Below, piece after piece: positions 14,453-23,312 of a stretch of DNA of 24,700 nt (its first letter is position 1; every line of letters starts with the position of its first letter). Source of the stretch: JAKSSM01 sp045629065 (GTDB lineage: Bacteria > Bacillota > Clostridia > Peptostreptococcales > Anaerovoracaceae); the NCBI GenBank assembly GCA_045629065.1, contig JAZQQK010000038.1:1-24700 (forward strand), in the 5' to 3' direction. The translations under genes and the position numbers were made by a program. Below the pieces are notes generated by a model, which saw only the letters and a list, made by a program, of their open reading frames with translations, was not told the origin of the DNA and did not search any database.

Positions 14453-15097
14453 ATGGACTTTAAAGGCGTAAAATTCATTGATGAAAAAAATGTATATATT
14501 GACCCAGAAGTCGTAATCGGCGAGGGCACTGTTATCGGACCTGGCGTTACACTTAAGGGCAAAACTGTTATCGGTAAGAATACTATAATCGACCAAAATT
14601 CCAGAATCGAAGATTCCATAATCGGAGACAATGTTAAGGTTATGAGTTCATATATCTTACAATCTGAAGTAGGAGACGAGACTGAGGTTGGCCCATTCGC
14701 TTATATGAGACCTAACTCAAAGGTTGGAAAACGCTGCAAGGTCGGTGATTTCGTGGAGGTGAAGAATTCCACGATTAGCGATGACACGAAGGCATCACAC
14801 TTGACATACATTGGAGATTCTGATGTGGGAGCAGGTGTCAACTTAGGTTGCGGTGTAGTATTCGTAAATTATGACGGCAAGGATAAGCACAGATCAGTAA
14901 TTTCTGACAATGTATTTATCGGTTGTAATTCAAACATTGTTTCACCTGTTAATGTTGGTGAAGGCGCATATATTGCTGCGGGTTCAACTGTCACAGAAGA
15001 CATTGAAGCTGATGCTTTATATATAGCTCGTTCCAAGGGCGTTAAAAAACTCAATTGGGTTAAAAAGCGTGGCCTTTGGAAGGGCAAGAAAAAATAA
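14453..15097 (+). CDS. Stand-alone GlmU C-terminal acetyltransferase domain (left-handed beta helix)
   Basis: 214 residues. Repeated hexapeptides ([VI]-x-G-x-x-[TV]) run from about 20 to 190, as in left-handed beta-helix acyltransferases. The segments GPFAYMRPNSKVG, VGDFVEVKNS, the catalytic-type His116 in KASHLTYIGD, NYDG at 139-142 and AAGSTVTEDI closely match the glucosamine-1-phosphate acetyltransferase half of GlmU. The N-terminal uridylyltransferase domain (about 230 residues) is absent; the aggagg at 14441-14446 and promoter directly precede this short start, so it is a gene in its own right, not a window truncation. It sits in the exact slot of full-length glmU (gcaD) before prs in Bacillus. 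Likely role: acetyl transfer from acetyl-CoA toward UDP-GlcNAc, with uridylylation done by another protein. Confidence 0.85.
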   Translation: MDFKGVKFIDEKNVYIDPEVVIGEGTVIGPGVTLKGKTVIGKNTIIDQNSRIEDSIIGDNVKVMSSYILQSEVGDETEVGPFAYMRPNSKVGKRCKVGDFVEVKNSTISDDTKASHLTYIGDSDVGAGVNLGCGVVFVNYDGKDKHRSVISDNVFIGCNSNIVSPVNVGEGAYIAAGSTVTEDIEADALYIARSKGVKKLNWVKKRGLWKGKKK

Positions 15098-15137
15098 ATA
15101 ACTAATCAAATGCGTTAAGAAAGTTGAGGTACAAAAA

Positions 15138-16088
15138 TTGAGAAGCGGAGTATTTGCTGATTACAAAGTATTTGCATGCAACTCACATTCAGAACTTGCG
15201 AAAGAAATCGCAGACATCATGGGAAAGCCATTAGGAAAGTGCGAAGTTAAGAAGTTTAGCGATGGCGAAATTTCAGTTAACATTTGGGAAACAGTAAGAG
15301 GTTTGGATGTCTATATTATCCAGTCCACATGCAACCCAGTAAACGACAACTTGATGGAACTCTTAATCATGATCGATGCTATGAAGAGAGCTTCCGCAGG
15401 TAGAATCAATGCAGTAATCCCATACTATGGATATGCTAGACAAGACCGTAAAGCAAAGGCTAGAGACCCAATCACATCTAAGCTTGTAGCTGACTTAATC
15501 GTAGCTGCAGGAGCTGACAGAGTAATCACTATGGATCTCCATGCAAACCAGATTCAGGGCTATTTCGATATCCCTGTGGACCACTTAATCGGCATGCCAA
15601 TCTTGGCTCAATACTTCAAGGCAAAGAACTTGGATAATCTCTGCATCGTTTCTCCAGACCACGGATCCGTAACACGTGCAAGAGCATTAGCAGAACTTCT
15701 CAATTGCCCAATCGCTATTATTGATAAACGTCGTCCAGAACCTAACAAGTCTGAAATCATGAATATCATCGGTGATATCAAAGGCAAGAATTGCATCATC
15801 ATCGACGACATGATTGACACAGCAGGAACTATCTGCAATGCCGCAAAGGCAATTAAGGATTTAGGTGCTTTATCAGTATATGGTGGAGCAACTCACGCAG
15901 TATTATCAGGACCTGCTATTGAGAGACTTAAGGAATCCGTATTTGAGGAATTAGTTCTCTTAAATACAATTCCACTCGCTAAAGAAAAGGTTCTCGACAA
16001 GATGACATTCTTATCAGTAGCTCCATTATTTGCAGAAGCTATGACTAGAGTTTATACAAACGGTTCAGTAAGCGCATTATTTGATTAG
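15138..16088 (+). CDS. prs: Ribose-phosphate pyrophosphokinase (PRPP synthase)
   Basis: 316 residues, the standard length. The class I signature is complete: KFSDGEISVNIWETVRG, YYGYARQDRKAKARDPIT, ITMDLHANQIQGYFDIPVDHL, and the PRPP-binding loop IIIDDMIDTAGT near 218-230. It makes PRPP from ribose 5-phosphate and ATP. The start is TTG 15138, supported by ttgaggt at 15124-15130; no ATG or GTG upstream fits, and the family's N-terminus aligns here. TTG may lower translation relative to neighbours. It lies 40 bases after the GlmU-like gene with no terminator, in the same operon, and next to the divergent PRPP sensor purR. Confidence 0.97.
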   Translation: MRSGVFADYKVFACNSHSELAKEIADIMGKPLGKCEVKKFSDGEISVNIWETVRGLDVYIIQSTCNPVNDNLMELLIMIDAMKRASAGRINAVIPYYGYARQDRKAKARDPITSKLVADLIVAAGADRVITMDLHANQIQGYFDIPVDHLIGMPILAQYFKAKNLDNLCIVSPDHGSVTRARALAELLNCPIAIIDKRRPEPNKSEIMNIIGDIKGKNCIIIDDMIDTAGTICNAAKAIKDLGALSVYGGATHAVLSGPAIERLKESVFEELVLLNTIPLAKEKVLDKMTFLSVAPLFAEAMTRVYTNGSVSALFD

Positions 16089-16099
16089 ATTAGATATTT

Positions 16100-16714
16100 A
16101 TGTACATTATCGTAGGTCTGGGAAATCCAGGTAAAAAATACGAGAATACTCGTCATAATATGGGTTTCCATGTCATTGATCTCTTAGCTGAGAAATATGA
16201 CATAAAGGTCGAAAAACTAAAATTCAAGGCCCTGGTCGGTGAAGGCAAAATCGCCGACCAGAAGGTCCTTTTGGTTAAGCCTCAGACTTTTATGAATCTC
16301 TCTGGAGAATCCGTAAGAGAGGTCATGAACTTTTATAAAGAGCCAATTCAAAATCTGATTGTCGCATATGATGACATAGATCTTGCAACTGGCACATTTA
16401 GAATTAGAGCAAAGGGCTCAGCTGGAACTCATAACGGAATGCGTAGTGTAGTTTACCAGCTTCAGGATGATAATTTTCCTCGAGTAAGAGTAGGAATAGG
16501 TTCTGAAAATAGGGGTGAACTTGTGGACTACGTAATAGGTGGAATTCCAAAGGAAGATATTGAGCCACTAGAAAAAGCTTTAACTCAGGCAGCAGAGGCA
16601 TGTGCTGCAATCGTCGAAAAGGGTATCGACAAGGCTATGAACGAATACAATATTCGTCCAGCAAGGGCTAAAAAAGAAAAGGCGCAAGAGGAGGAAGAGG
16701 ATGCACGTAGTTAA
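16100..16714 (+). CDS. pth: Peptidyl-tRNA hydrolase
   Basis: 204 residues. The active-site features are present: GLGNPG at 6-11, His19 in TRHNMG, FMNLSG, YDDIDL and THNGMRS. It frees tRNA from prematurely released peptidyl-tRNA. The C-terminus carries an extra charged tail (ARAKKEKAQEEEEDARS) beyond the core. The gene starts 11 bases after prs with no clear Shine-Dalgarno site (gattagatattt before the ATG), so it may rely on translational coupling. Its end overlaps the mfd start by 14 bases, and the gagg-rich tail codons double as the mfd ribosome site. Confidence 0.97.
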   Translation: MYIIVGLGNPGKKYENTRHNMGFHVIDLLAEKYDIKVEKLKFKALVGEGKIADQKVLLVKPQTFMNLSGESVREVMNFYKEPIQNLIVAYDDIDLATGTFRIRAKGSAGTHNGMRSVVYQLQDDNFPRVRVGIGSENRGELVDYVIGGIPKEDIEPLEKALTQAAEACAAIVEKGIDKAMNEYNIRPARAKKEKAQEEEEDARS

Positions 16715-19700
16715 TATCAGTGGAATATCTGAATCACGTGTTGCACCTGTTTGCGCAAGGCTTGCGGAAGAAAAAGGTCAAAGTATAGTTATCGTTCCTA
16801 CAGAAATTAGGGCGAGAAGACTAGCTTCTGATCTTTCTTTTTTTGCGCAGGGTAGAGATATTGTTTTACTTTCTAATCCGGAACATTTGGGCGTACCATT
16901 TGATGCTAGAAGCCATGAAGAGGCATCAAAGAATCTATTGGCACTAAAGAAGCTGGCAAATGGTGAGAACGTAATTGTGATCGTTCCTGCCCTATCAGCG
17001 GTTAGACCGCTCGTTCCGCACGAAACATTTAAAAAGAGTACAATTAGGCTCGCATATGGCGAGAATATCGATGTCCAAAAACTGAAATTGGACTTAGTCA
17101 ATCTCGGTTATGAAAGAACGGAGATGGTTGAGTCGAAGGGTCAGTTTAGCGTAAGAGGTGGCATTATCGATATCTTTATGCCAGATAGTGAGCATGCTAC
17201 TAGAATCGAACTATTTGATACTGAAATAGATTCGATTAGAAAGTTCAGCACTAACACTCAGCGCTCTATCGAAAATATAAAAGAAATTGAAATCTATCCT
17301 GCCAACGAATTGCTCGAGGGCTACTTAGAGTATTCAGATGGTCAGGTTGAATATATTTGGGACTATATGCAGGGTGGAAAACTCATGGTTGACGATCCTG
17401 ATAGAGTCTATGAAACTTTAACCGATGATGAAGAGGGTACCAAGATATTCAAGAGTGCTCTTAGAAAAGAAGATGTGGCACTCTTCACACCGTTTACTAA
17501 ACGAATCCAAGGCATAGAGAAGTATGACGAGATATCTAATATGAATTCTCGCCAGACTTTGATTTATAATGGAAAACTTAATATTCTTGAGGCCGATCTA
17601 AAGGCATACATTAAAAAGAATTATAAAGTAACTATTGTCTGTCAGTCTAAAGAAAGGCTCGACAACTTAAGAGAGTTTGCTGACAGAGCTGGAATAGAGT
17701 CGAAAATCAACTTTGCGATAGGTAATCTTACAGCCGGCATAGAGTACCCAGATGAGAAGAAAATCTGGATAGCAGAATCAGATATTTTCGCAAGCAGAAA
17801 GAAAGTAAAAAAGGCTAAGTTCAAGGACAAAGGCCAAGCCATAAAGACTTTCTCGGATATGCATGAAGGAGACTACGTGGTACATGAGAACCACGGAATT
17901 GGTCGCTTTATAGGCATTGAGCAGCTTTCCGTAGAGGGCGAAAAGAAGGATTATATAAAGATCAAATACGCTGGCGAAGACATGCTTTATGTACCTGTAG
18001 AGCAAATGGATATTGTCCAGAAATATATCGGAGGCGACGGCAATGCGCCTCGCATGAACAAACTTTCTGGAGGCGAATGGAAAGCCACTAAAGCCAAGGC
18101 AAAAGCTGCGATAGCGGTTATGGCAAAGGACTTAATCGAACTCTACGCAGAGCGAAGCATTAATCCGGGCTATGCATTCGGTAAGGACACCGTATGGCAG
18201 CAGGAATTCGAAGACGCATTTCCTTTTACTGAAACTGATGACCAACTGAGAGCTACAGCAGAAATCAAAGCTGATATGGAAAAGCCACTAGCAATGGATA
18301 GACTGCTTCTAGGTGATGTTGGCTTTGGCAAAACCGAAGTTGCGGCAAGAGCAATTTTTAAATGCCTAGCAGATGGCAAGCAGGCAGCGATATTGGTGCC
18401 TACGACAATCTTGGCGAACCAGCATTATTACACTCTAAAAGAAAGATTTGAAAATTTCCCGTTCAAGGTTGAAGTGCTCTCAAGATTTAAGACACAATCC
18501 GAGCAGGACGAAATAGTTAAACGTTTGGCAGAAGGTCAGGTAGACCTCGTAATAGGAACGCATAGGCTCTTATCAAAGGATGTGAAGTTTAAAGATCTAG
18601 GCCTTTTAGTTGTTGATGAAGAACAGCGCTTTGGCGTAGAAGATAAGGAAAATATTAAGAAGTTAAAGACTAATGTCGATGTCTTGACACTTTCCGCCAC
18701 ACCAATTCCGAGAACTCTCAATATGTCACTTAACGGCATCAAGGATATGAGTTTGATTGAGGAACCTCCTGAAGAAAGATACCCTGTTCAGACATATGTG
18801 CTCGAACAGGATGATGAAACAATCAAGGAAGTCATTGAACGTGAACTAAATCGTGGTGGTCAAGTATACGTAGTATTTAATAGAGTCAGGGGCATCAATC
18901 AAATCGTAGAAAAGATTGAAAACTTGGTGCCAGATGCTAGGGTTTCCGTTGGCCATGGACAGATGAATGAGCAACTCTTGGAGAACGTAATGTTAGATTT
19001 TATCAATGGTGAGAGCGATGTGCTCGTTTCCACTACGATAGTAGAATCTGGTCTCGATATTCCAAATGCAAACACTATGATTATCATGGACTCTGATAGG
19101 TACGGACTTTCCCAACTTTATCAACTAAGGGGTAGGGTAGGACGTACTAATAGAATGGCTTATTGCTACTTGATGTATCATAAAGATAAGGTTTTGAACG
19201 AGGGCGCAGAAAAGCGTCTAAGAGCGATTTGCGAATTCACTGAGTTCGGTGCCGGCTTTAAGGTTGCTATGAGAGACCTTGAATTAAGAGGCGCAGGAAA
19301 CCTCCTGGGTACAGCGCAGTCCGGTCATATCACCAGTGTAGGATACGAACTCTATTGCAAGATGGTAGATAATGCGGTGCGTGCTCTTAAGGGTGAAATC
19401 GTTAATGATGAAACTGAGGAGGCTTCGATTGAAATCCCAGTATCCGCATACATCCCAGATACTTATATTTCTAATGAGACAATCAAGATGGAAATGTATA
19501 AAAAAATTGCGATGGTTCACAGTTATGATGATGAAGACGAAATGGTTGATGAACTTGTGGACCGCTTTGGCGATGTTCCAAAGGATACAATGAATCTCAT
19601 CAAGATAGCACACATCAGGTATCTGACAGAAGAACTCGCTATCACTAGAATTCATAAAGTGGCTGAAGACTTTATACCTAAGCCACAAGCTAATCTTCCA

Positions 19701-19928
19701 GCAAGACTTAAGGCAAGCGAAAGAACTAAGCTCGTATTCGACTTTGCAAAATCGAACCCACTAAATGCCTATGCTATATTCAATTTGAACGAGCGAATGG
19801 GACAGTATGTTTTCGTACATGGTGGGGTAGAGCCTTTTATTAGGCTGAGCGCACTTAAGCAAAACATGCTGGATGATGTCATCGAAATGTTAGAAATATT
19901 ATATGATTCTAAGAAAAGTGGAAAATAG
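16701..19928 (+). CDS. mfd: Mfd, transcription-repair coupling factor
   Basis: 1075 residues, about 80-100 shorter than Bacillus Mfd. Domains in order: a UvrB-like N-terminal region (about 1-330), the CarD-like RNA polymerase interaction domain (GDYVVHENHGIGRFIGIEQL, about 390-445), a RecG-like motor with GDVGFGKTEVA near 537, DEEQRFG, LSATPIPRT, VESGLDIPNANT and QLRGRVGR, then the C-terminal TRCF domain (YIPDTYISNETIKMEMYKKIA). It removes RNA polymerase stalled at lesions and recruits UvrA. The deficit is in the N-terminal part, so the UvrA/UvrB-homology module may be reduced while all motor motifs are intact. It overlaps pth by 14 bases; the gaggaggaagagg stretch is its ribosome site. Confidence 0.97.
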   Translation: MHVVNISGISESRVAPVCARLAEEKGQSIVIVPTEIRARRLASDLSFFAQGRDIVLLSNPEHLGVPFDARSHEEASKNLLALKKLANGENVIVIVPALSAVRPLVPHETFKKSTIRLAYGENIDVQKLKLDLVNLGYERTEMVESKGQFSVRGGIIDIFMPDSEHATRIELFDTEIDSIRKFSTNTQRSIENIKEIEIYPANELLEGYLEYSDGQVEYIWDYMQGGKLMVDDPDRVYETLTDDEEGTKIFKSALRKEDVALFTPFTKRIQGIEKYDEISNMNSRQTLIYNGKLNILEADLKAYIKKNYKVTIVCQSKERLDNLREFADRAGIESKINFAIGNLTAGIEYPDEKKIWIAESDIFASRKKVKKAKFKDKGQAIKTFSDMHEGDYVVHENHGIGRFIGIEQLSVEGEKKDYIKIKYAGEDMLYVPVEQMDIVQKYIGGDGNAPRMNKLSGGEWKATKAKAKAAIAVMAKDLIELYAERSINPGYAFGKDTVWQQEFEDAFPFTETDDQLRATAEIKADMEKPLAMDRLLLGDVGFGKTEVAARAIFKCLADGKQAAILVPTTILANQHYYTLKERFENFPFKVEVLSRFKTQSEQDEIVKRLAEGQVDLVIGTHRLLSKDVKFKDLGLLVVDEEQRFGVEDKENIKKLKTNVDVLTLSATPIPRTLNMSLNGIKDMSLIEEPPEERYPVQTYVLEQDDETIKEVIERELNRGGQVYVVFNRVRGINQIVEKIENLVPDARVSVGHGQMNEQLLENVMLDFINGESDVLVSTTIVESGLDIPNANTMIIMDSDRYGLSQLYQLRGRVGRTNRMAYCYLMYHKDKVLNEGAEKRLRAICEFTEFGAGFKVAMRDLELRGAGNLLGTAQSGHITSVGYELYCKMVDNAVRALKGEIVNDETEEASIEIPVSAYIPDTYISNETIKMEMYKKIAMVHSYDDEDEMVDELVDRFGDVPKDTMNLIKIAHIRYLTEELAITRIHKVAEDFIPKPQANLPARLKASERTKLVFDFAKSNPLNAYAIFNLNERMGQYVFVHGGVEPFIRLSALKQNMLDDVIEMLEILYDSKKSGK

Positions 19929-19947
19929 AAATAGTATATGTTATAAT
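19919..19947 (+). promoter_or_regulatory. Promoter of mtaD-like gene and flippase
   Basis: TATAAT (19942-19947) preceded by TGT (extended -10), with TGGAAA (19919-19924) at 17 bases. It starts inside the mfd stop region, so this pair can be transcribed separately from mfd. Confidence 0.6.
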
Positions 19948-19972
19948 TAATCAGTTAAGGACGGTATGAAAT

Positions 19973-21262
19973 ATGCTTTTTAAGAACATCACAATTTTAG
20001 ACGAAAACTTTGAAATTAAAAATAATATGTATGTGGCAGTCAAGGATGATAAGATTGCTTACATAGGAGAAAAGATGCCAGAAGGAGATTTTGGTGAGTC
20101 ATATGACGGAACGGGCAAACTTTTGATGTCTGGTTTCTACAATGCCCACGCACATTCAGCTATGACTTTGGTGAGAGGTTATGGTGAAAATATGAGTCTC
20201 CAAGACTGGTTATATAAGAGAATTTTTCCATTCGAGGATCATCTCAATTCAAATGCAGTTTACTACGGTAGCATGCTTGCTATGGCTGAATCACTTAGAT
20301 TTGGAATCGTGTCAACATCAGATATGTATTTCTTCTTAGATGACACTGTAAGAGCATGCTCGGAAGCCGGAGTAAAAGCTAATATAAGCAGATCCATTTC
20401 ACACTTTGACGATTCTGACCCATGGGAGGGCGAAAGACTCAAAGAAATGAAGAGAACATTCGAAGCATATCATATGACTGAAAATGGTAGAATTAGGATG
20501 GACTGCTCACTCCACTCAGAATACACAAACAATATGAAATCAATCCAGGCTGTATCAGACTATGTCAACGAAGTTCAAACAGGAATTCAAATTCACATTT
20601 CCGAGACTAAGTCAGAACATGAGGCATGCAAAGAAAAGTATGGTATGACACCTATTCAACTTTTCAACAAAGCTGGTGCGTGGAATGCTCCAACATCAGT
20701 TGCAGCTCACTGCGTATGGATTGAAGGCGAAGACTTTGATATTATCAAGGAAAAGGGAGTGACTGTAGGAGCCAACCCTGTATCCAATTTAAAGCTCGCA
20801 TCTGGTGTATCCAATGTGCCAGAGATGTTAAGAAGAGGCTTAAAAGTGGCAATCGGAACTGACTCGGTTTGCTCCAACAACAGCTTGAACTTCTTTGAAG
20901 AAATGAAGGCTTTCGCTACTTGCTCAAAGATGATGTATAAAGACCCAACAGCAGTAACACCAAAGCAAGCGCTTTATGCGGCTACTCGTGAAGGTGCACT
21001 TTGTCAAGGAAGAAATGACTGTGGTCTTTTAAAGGAAGGATTCAAGGCAGACTTAATTGTTATTAACACTGCCGTACCAAATATGTATCCTGTTCACAAC
21101 ATGTTAAACAACTTAGTATACTCTGCAGATGGCTCAGATATACTTATGACTATGGTAGATGGAAAGGTGCTCTATGAAAACGGAGAGTACAAAACTATCG
21201 ATGTAGAAAAGGTAATGCACGAGACACAAGCTGCTACAGATGCTATCTTAGCTGAATTATAA
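19973..21262 (+). CDS. MtaD/SsnA-like amidohydrolase (5'-methylthioadenosine / S-adenosylhomocysteine deaminase family)
   Basis: 429 residues, a metal-dependent amidohydrolase of the MtaD type. The metal site shows HAH at 59-61 (GFYNAHAHSAMTL), then HISET, the AAHC segment and GTDS, followed by a C-terminal LKEGFKADLIVIN strand typical of the family. Members deaminate S-adenosylhomocysteine, methylthioadenosine or related adenosines; the exact substrate cannot be set from sequence. An aaggac site (19957-19962) is 10 bases before the ATG. The SpoVB-like gene begins 2 bases after the stop, with no separate ribosome site, so the two are probably translated together. mtaD-type genes are not part of the classic Bacillus block, so this is an insertion into it. 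Confidence 0.88.
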   Translation: MLFKNITILDENFEIKNNMYVAVKDDKIAYIGEKMPEGDFGESYDGTGKLLMSGFYNAHAHSAMTLVRGYGENMSLQDWLYKRIFPFEDHLNSNAVYYGSMLAMAESLRFGIVSTSDMYFFLDDTVRACSEAGVKANISRSISHFDDSDPWEGERLKEMKRTFEAYHMTENGRIRMDCSLHSEYTNNMKSIQAVSDYVNEVQTGIQIHISETKSEHEACKEKYGMTPIQLFNKAGAWNAPTSVAAHCVWIEGEDFDIIKEKGVTVGANPVSNLKLASGVSNVPEMLRRGLKVAIGTDSVCSNNSLNFFEEMKAFATCSKMMYKDPTAVTPKQALYAATREGALCQGRNDCGLLKEGFKADLIVINTAVPNMYPVHNMLNNLVYSADGSDILMTMVDGKVLYENGEYKTIDVEKVMHETQAATDAILAEL

Positions 21263-21264
21263 TT

Positions 21265-22872
21265 ATGAACAAATTCCTAAAAGGAGCTGCAATATTAGGC
21301 GCCGCCGGTATAATCGTAAAGATTATAGGCGTGGCATTCAGAATTCCTCTCACTCTTTGGGTGGGTGCTGATGGACTCTCATATTACAGTTCAGTCTACC
21401 AAATCTATACTTTCTTACTTATACTATCCACAGCGGGTTTCCCTGTGGCTATTTCGCGTATGGTTTCAGAAAGAATAGCTCTAAAAAACTATGGTGGAGC
21501 TCACAAGGTATTCACAACTGCGGTTTGGCTCATGACAGCCATCGGTGTAGTGTTCTTTGGTTTGGTATTCTTTGGCGCAGGATTTATTGAAAAAACGGTA
21601 CTCGATTGCGAAGGAACATTTCCTTCGATAAGAGCGATAGCACCAGCACTCCTTTTAGTACCAATCATGTCAGCTTTCCGCGGCTATTTTCAGGGAAGGC
21701 AAAACATGAATCCGACAGCACTCTCACAACTCGTTGAGCAGTTGTTTAGAGTGGGATTCGGCCTACTTTTGGCATATATGTTTATAGGCAAGGGCAACGA
21801 ATATGTATCTGCTGGCGCCACACTCGGTTGCTCAGTGGGATCTCTCGCAGGCCTTGCAATAATGCTACTTGTGTATGGCCTTAGCCGCAACTATATCAAC
21901 AAGCAAATCAATCATTACAAAGACTTTGAATCAAAAGAAGATACAAAATATATCGTAAAGAGAATTTTGGCTATCGCAATTCCTATTACCATTGGTGCCA
22001 GCGTCTTACCTTTAGTAAATGCTATCGATGCTGCAATGGTAATGAGAAGACTTCAAGCAACTGGTTGGTCATTCGTGGAATCAAAAGCTCTTTGGGGCAG
22101 ACTCGGTGGTTACTGCGATTCATTGATCGGCTTGCCACAGGCTTTCATCTCTGCAATAGCAATGAGTTTGGTACCAGCTATTAGCGCTAGCCACAAATTA
22201 GGCGACAAAATAGAAGAAGCTGAAAACATGAAGCTTGCAATGCGTGTTGCAATGCTTATTGGGCTTCCATGCGCTGCAGGAATCTTTAGCCTAGCTCATC
22301 CAATTTTGAAACTCTTATATCCTACAGCAAAGGTTGCTCAGGAAGTTTCAGATGCAGCACCTACACTCCAACTGATGTGCCTAATCGTAGCGTTCATGTC
22401 AATCATCCAAACAATGACTGGTGCACTTCAAGGCATAGGAAAGCAGGGAAGACCTGTTAGAAACATTGCGATCGGCGCAATATTTAAGATTGTTCTCACA
22501 TATGTTTTAGTTGGTATTAGATCTATAAACGTTAATGGCGCTTGCATCGCAACAATTGTTTGCTACATCGTAGCAGCGCTTTTAGACATTAGGGATGTTA
22601 GAAAGTTTGCTGGAGTTAAATTCGATCCAGTGTTGACATATATTAAGCCACTTATTTCATCAGTAGCTATGGGTGCATGTGCATTTGGAATGTACAAATT
22701 AGTATTTGCAATCATAAAGAGCAATGCGGTAGCTACTCTAGTAGCAATCGCTTTCGGAGTTATTGTTTATGTAGCTTTGATACTGATTACAAAGTCCATA
22801 ACACTCGACGAAATCAGACGCTTACCTAAAGGAAACAAGCTAGCAAACTTACTCGAAAAAGTAGTTAAATAG
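21265..22872 (+). CDS. SpoVB/YabM-like polysaccharide flippase (MOP superfamily)
   Basis: 535 residues with about 14 hydrophobic segments. The N-terminus MNKFLKGAAILGAAGIIVKIIGVAFRIPL and YQIYTFLLILSTAGFPVAISRMVSE are typical of the polysaccharide biosynthesis / SpoVB / MurJ-like branch of the MOP exporters. It probably moves lipid-linked precursors across the membrane for cell wall or spore cortex. In Bacillus the gene yabM lies after mfd, matching this position. The start is only 2 bases after the mtaD-like stop and lacks a Shine-Dalgarno site, so translation is probably coupled. No terminator follows before the rqcP promoter. Confidence 0.9.
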   Translation: MNKFLKGAAILGAAGIIVKIIGVAFRIPLTLWVGADGLSYYSSVYQIYTFLLILSTAGFPVAISRMVSERIALKNYGGAHKVFTTAVWLMTAIGVVFFGLVFFGAGFIEKTVLDCEGTFPSIRAIAPALLLVPIMSAFRGYFQGRQNMNPTALSQLVEQLFRVGFGLLLAYMFIGKGNEYVSAGATLGCSVGSLAGLAIMLLVYGLSRNYINKQINHYKDFESKEDTKYIVKRILAIAIPITIGASVLPLVNAIDAAMVMRRLQATGWSFVESKALWGRLGGYCDSLIGLPQAFISAIAMSLVPAISASHKLGDKIEEAENMKLAMRVAMLIGLPCAAGIFSLAHPILKLLYPTAKVAQEVSDAAPTLQLMCLIVAFMSIIQTMTGALQGIGKQGRPVRNIAIGAIFKIVLTYVLVGIRSINVNGACIATIVCYIVAALLDIRDVRKFAGVKFDPVLTYIKPLISSVAMGACAFGMYKLVFAIIKSNAVATLVAIAFGVIVYVALILITKSITLDEIRRLPKGNKLANLLEKVVK

Positions 22873-22897
22873 ACATAGAAAAATTATTAAAAAAGTA

Positions 22898-22926
22898 TTG
22901 ACAATTACCGCCAATAGTGCGATAAT
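22898..22926 (+). promoter_or_regulatory. Strong promoter of rqcP
   Basis: A perfect TTGACA (22898-22903), 17-base spacer and GATAAT (22921-22926) preceded by TGC (extended -10). The spacer ends aatagtgc, the same eight bases as in the rRNA-type promoter at 24547. Confidence 0.8.
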
Positions 22927-22933
22927 ATACTCG

Positions 22934-22988
22934 ATAATACGGGAAATCATACGACCGTATTATTTTACAAACCTAATAGCTCATTAGG
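22934..22988 (+). other. Two hairpins in the rqcP leader
   Basis: The first has perfect 9-base arms ATAATACGG (22934-22942) and CCGTATTAT (22955-22963) and starts at the predicted 5' end of the message. The second has arms CCTAAT (22972-22977) and ATTAGG (22983-22988). They precede the gaaagg ribosome site. They may protect the 5' end or tune expression; no known riboswitch is recognised. Confidence 0.6.
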
Positions 22989-23004
22989 GGTTGCGAAAGG
23001 CGCG

Positions 23005-23247
23005 ATGAGAGTTGATAAGTTTCTTAAAAACTCAAGGCTGATTAAAAGACGTACCGTTGCTAAGGACGCTTGTGATCAGGGGCGTGTTTCAGTAAATGGT
23101 AAGGTCGCGAAAGCGAGTACCGAAATCGATGTGGGTGATATCATTCATATCGAATTTGGAAACAATAGCGTATCGGCTAGAGTATTAGAAATCGTAGACT
23201 CTTGTAACAAAGAAGCCGCAACAAAAATGTATGAAATAATTCAATAA
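23005..23247 (+). CDS. rqcP: RqcP (YabO), S4-domain ribosome quality control protein
   Basis: 80 residues. The S4 RNA-binding pattern covers the protein: MRVDKFLKNSRLIKRRTVAKDACDQGRVSVNGKVAKASTEIDVGDIIHIEFG. In Bacillus, RqcP works with RqcH on 60S-like 50S subunits with trapped peptidyl-tRNA, adding alanine tails. The ribosome site gaaagg is at 22995-23000. It occupies the same position after the YabM-like gene as in Bacillus. It has a strong private promoter and a terminator directly after it, so it is a single-gene unit. Pth, three genes upstream, acts on the same kind of substrate. Confidence 0.95.
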   Translation: MRVDKFLKNSRLIKRRTVAKDACDQGRVSVNGKVAKASTEIDVGDIIHIEFGNNSVSARVLEIVDSCNKEAATKMYEIIQ

Positions 23248-23249
23248 AG

Positions 23250-23276
23250 TAGCCCACATTTGTGGGCTATTTTATT
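23250..23276 (+). terminator. Terminator of rqcP
   Basis: Arms tagcccac (23250-23257) and gtgggcta (23262-23269), loop attt, then ttttatt. It directly abuts the -35 of the next gene's promoter. Confidence 0.9.
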
Positions 23277-23303
23277 GTCTAAATATATTCACTGTGCTAT
23301 AAT
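23275..23303 (+). promoter_or_regulatory. Promoter of the MFS transporter, probably giving a leaderless message
   Basis: TTGTCT (23275-23280), 17-base spacer, TATAAT (23298-23303) preceded by TGC. The predicted start near 23310 is only about 3 bases before the ATG at 23313. Confidence 0.75.
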
Positions 23304-23312
23304 CAATCTACT

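Noticed and set aside
19284..19688. 134-codon open frame on the minus strand
   Set aside because: It lies wholly inside mfd, in antisense, without a ribosome site or recognisable protein pattern.
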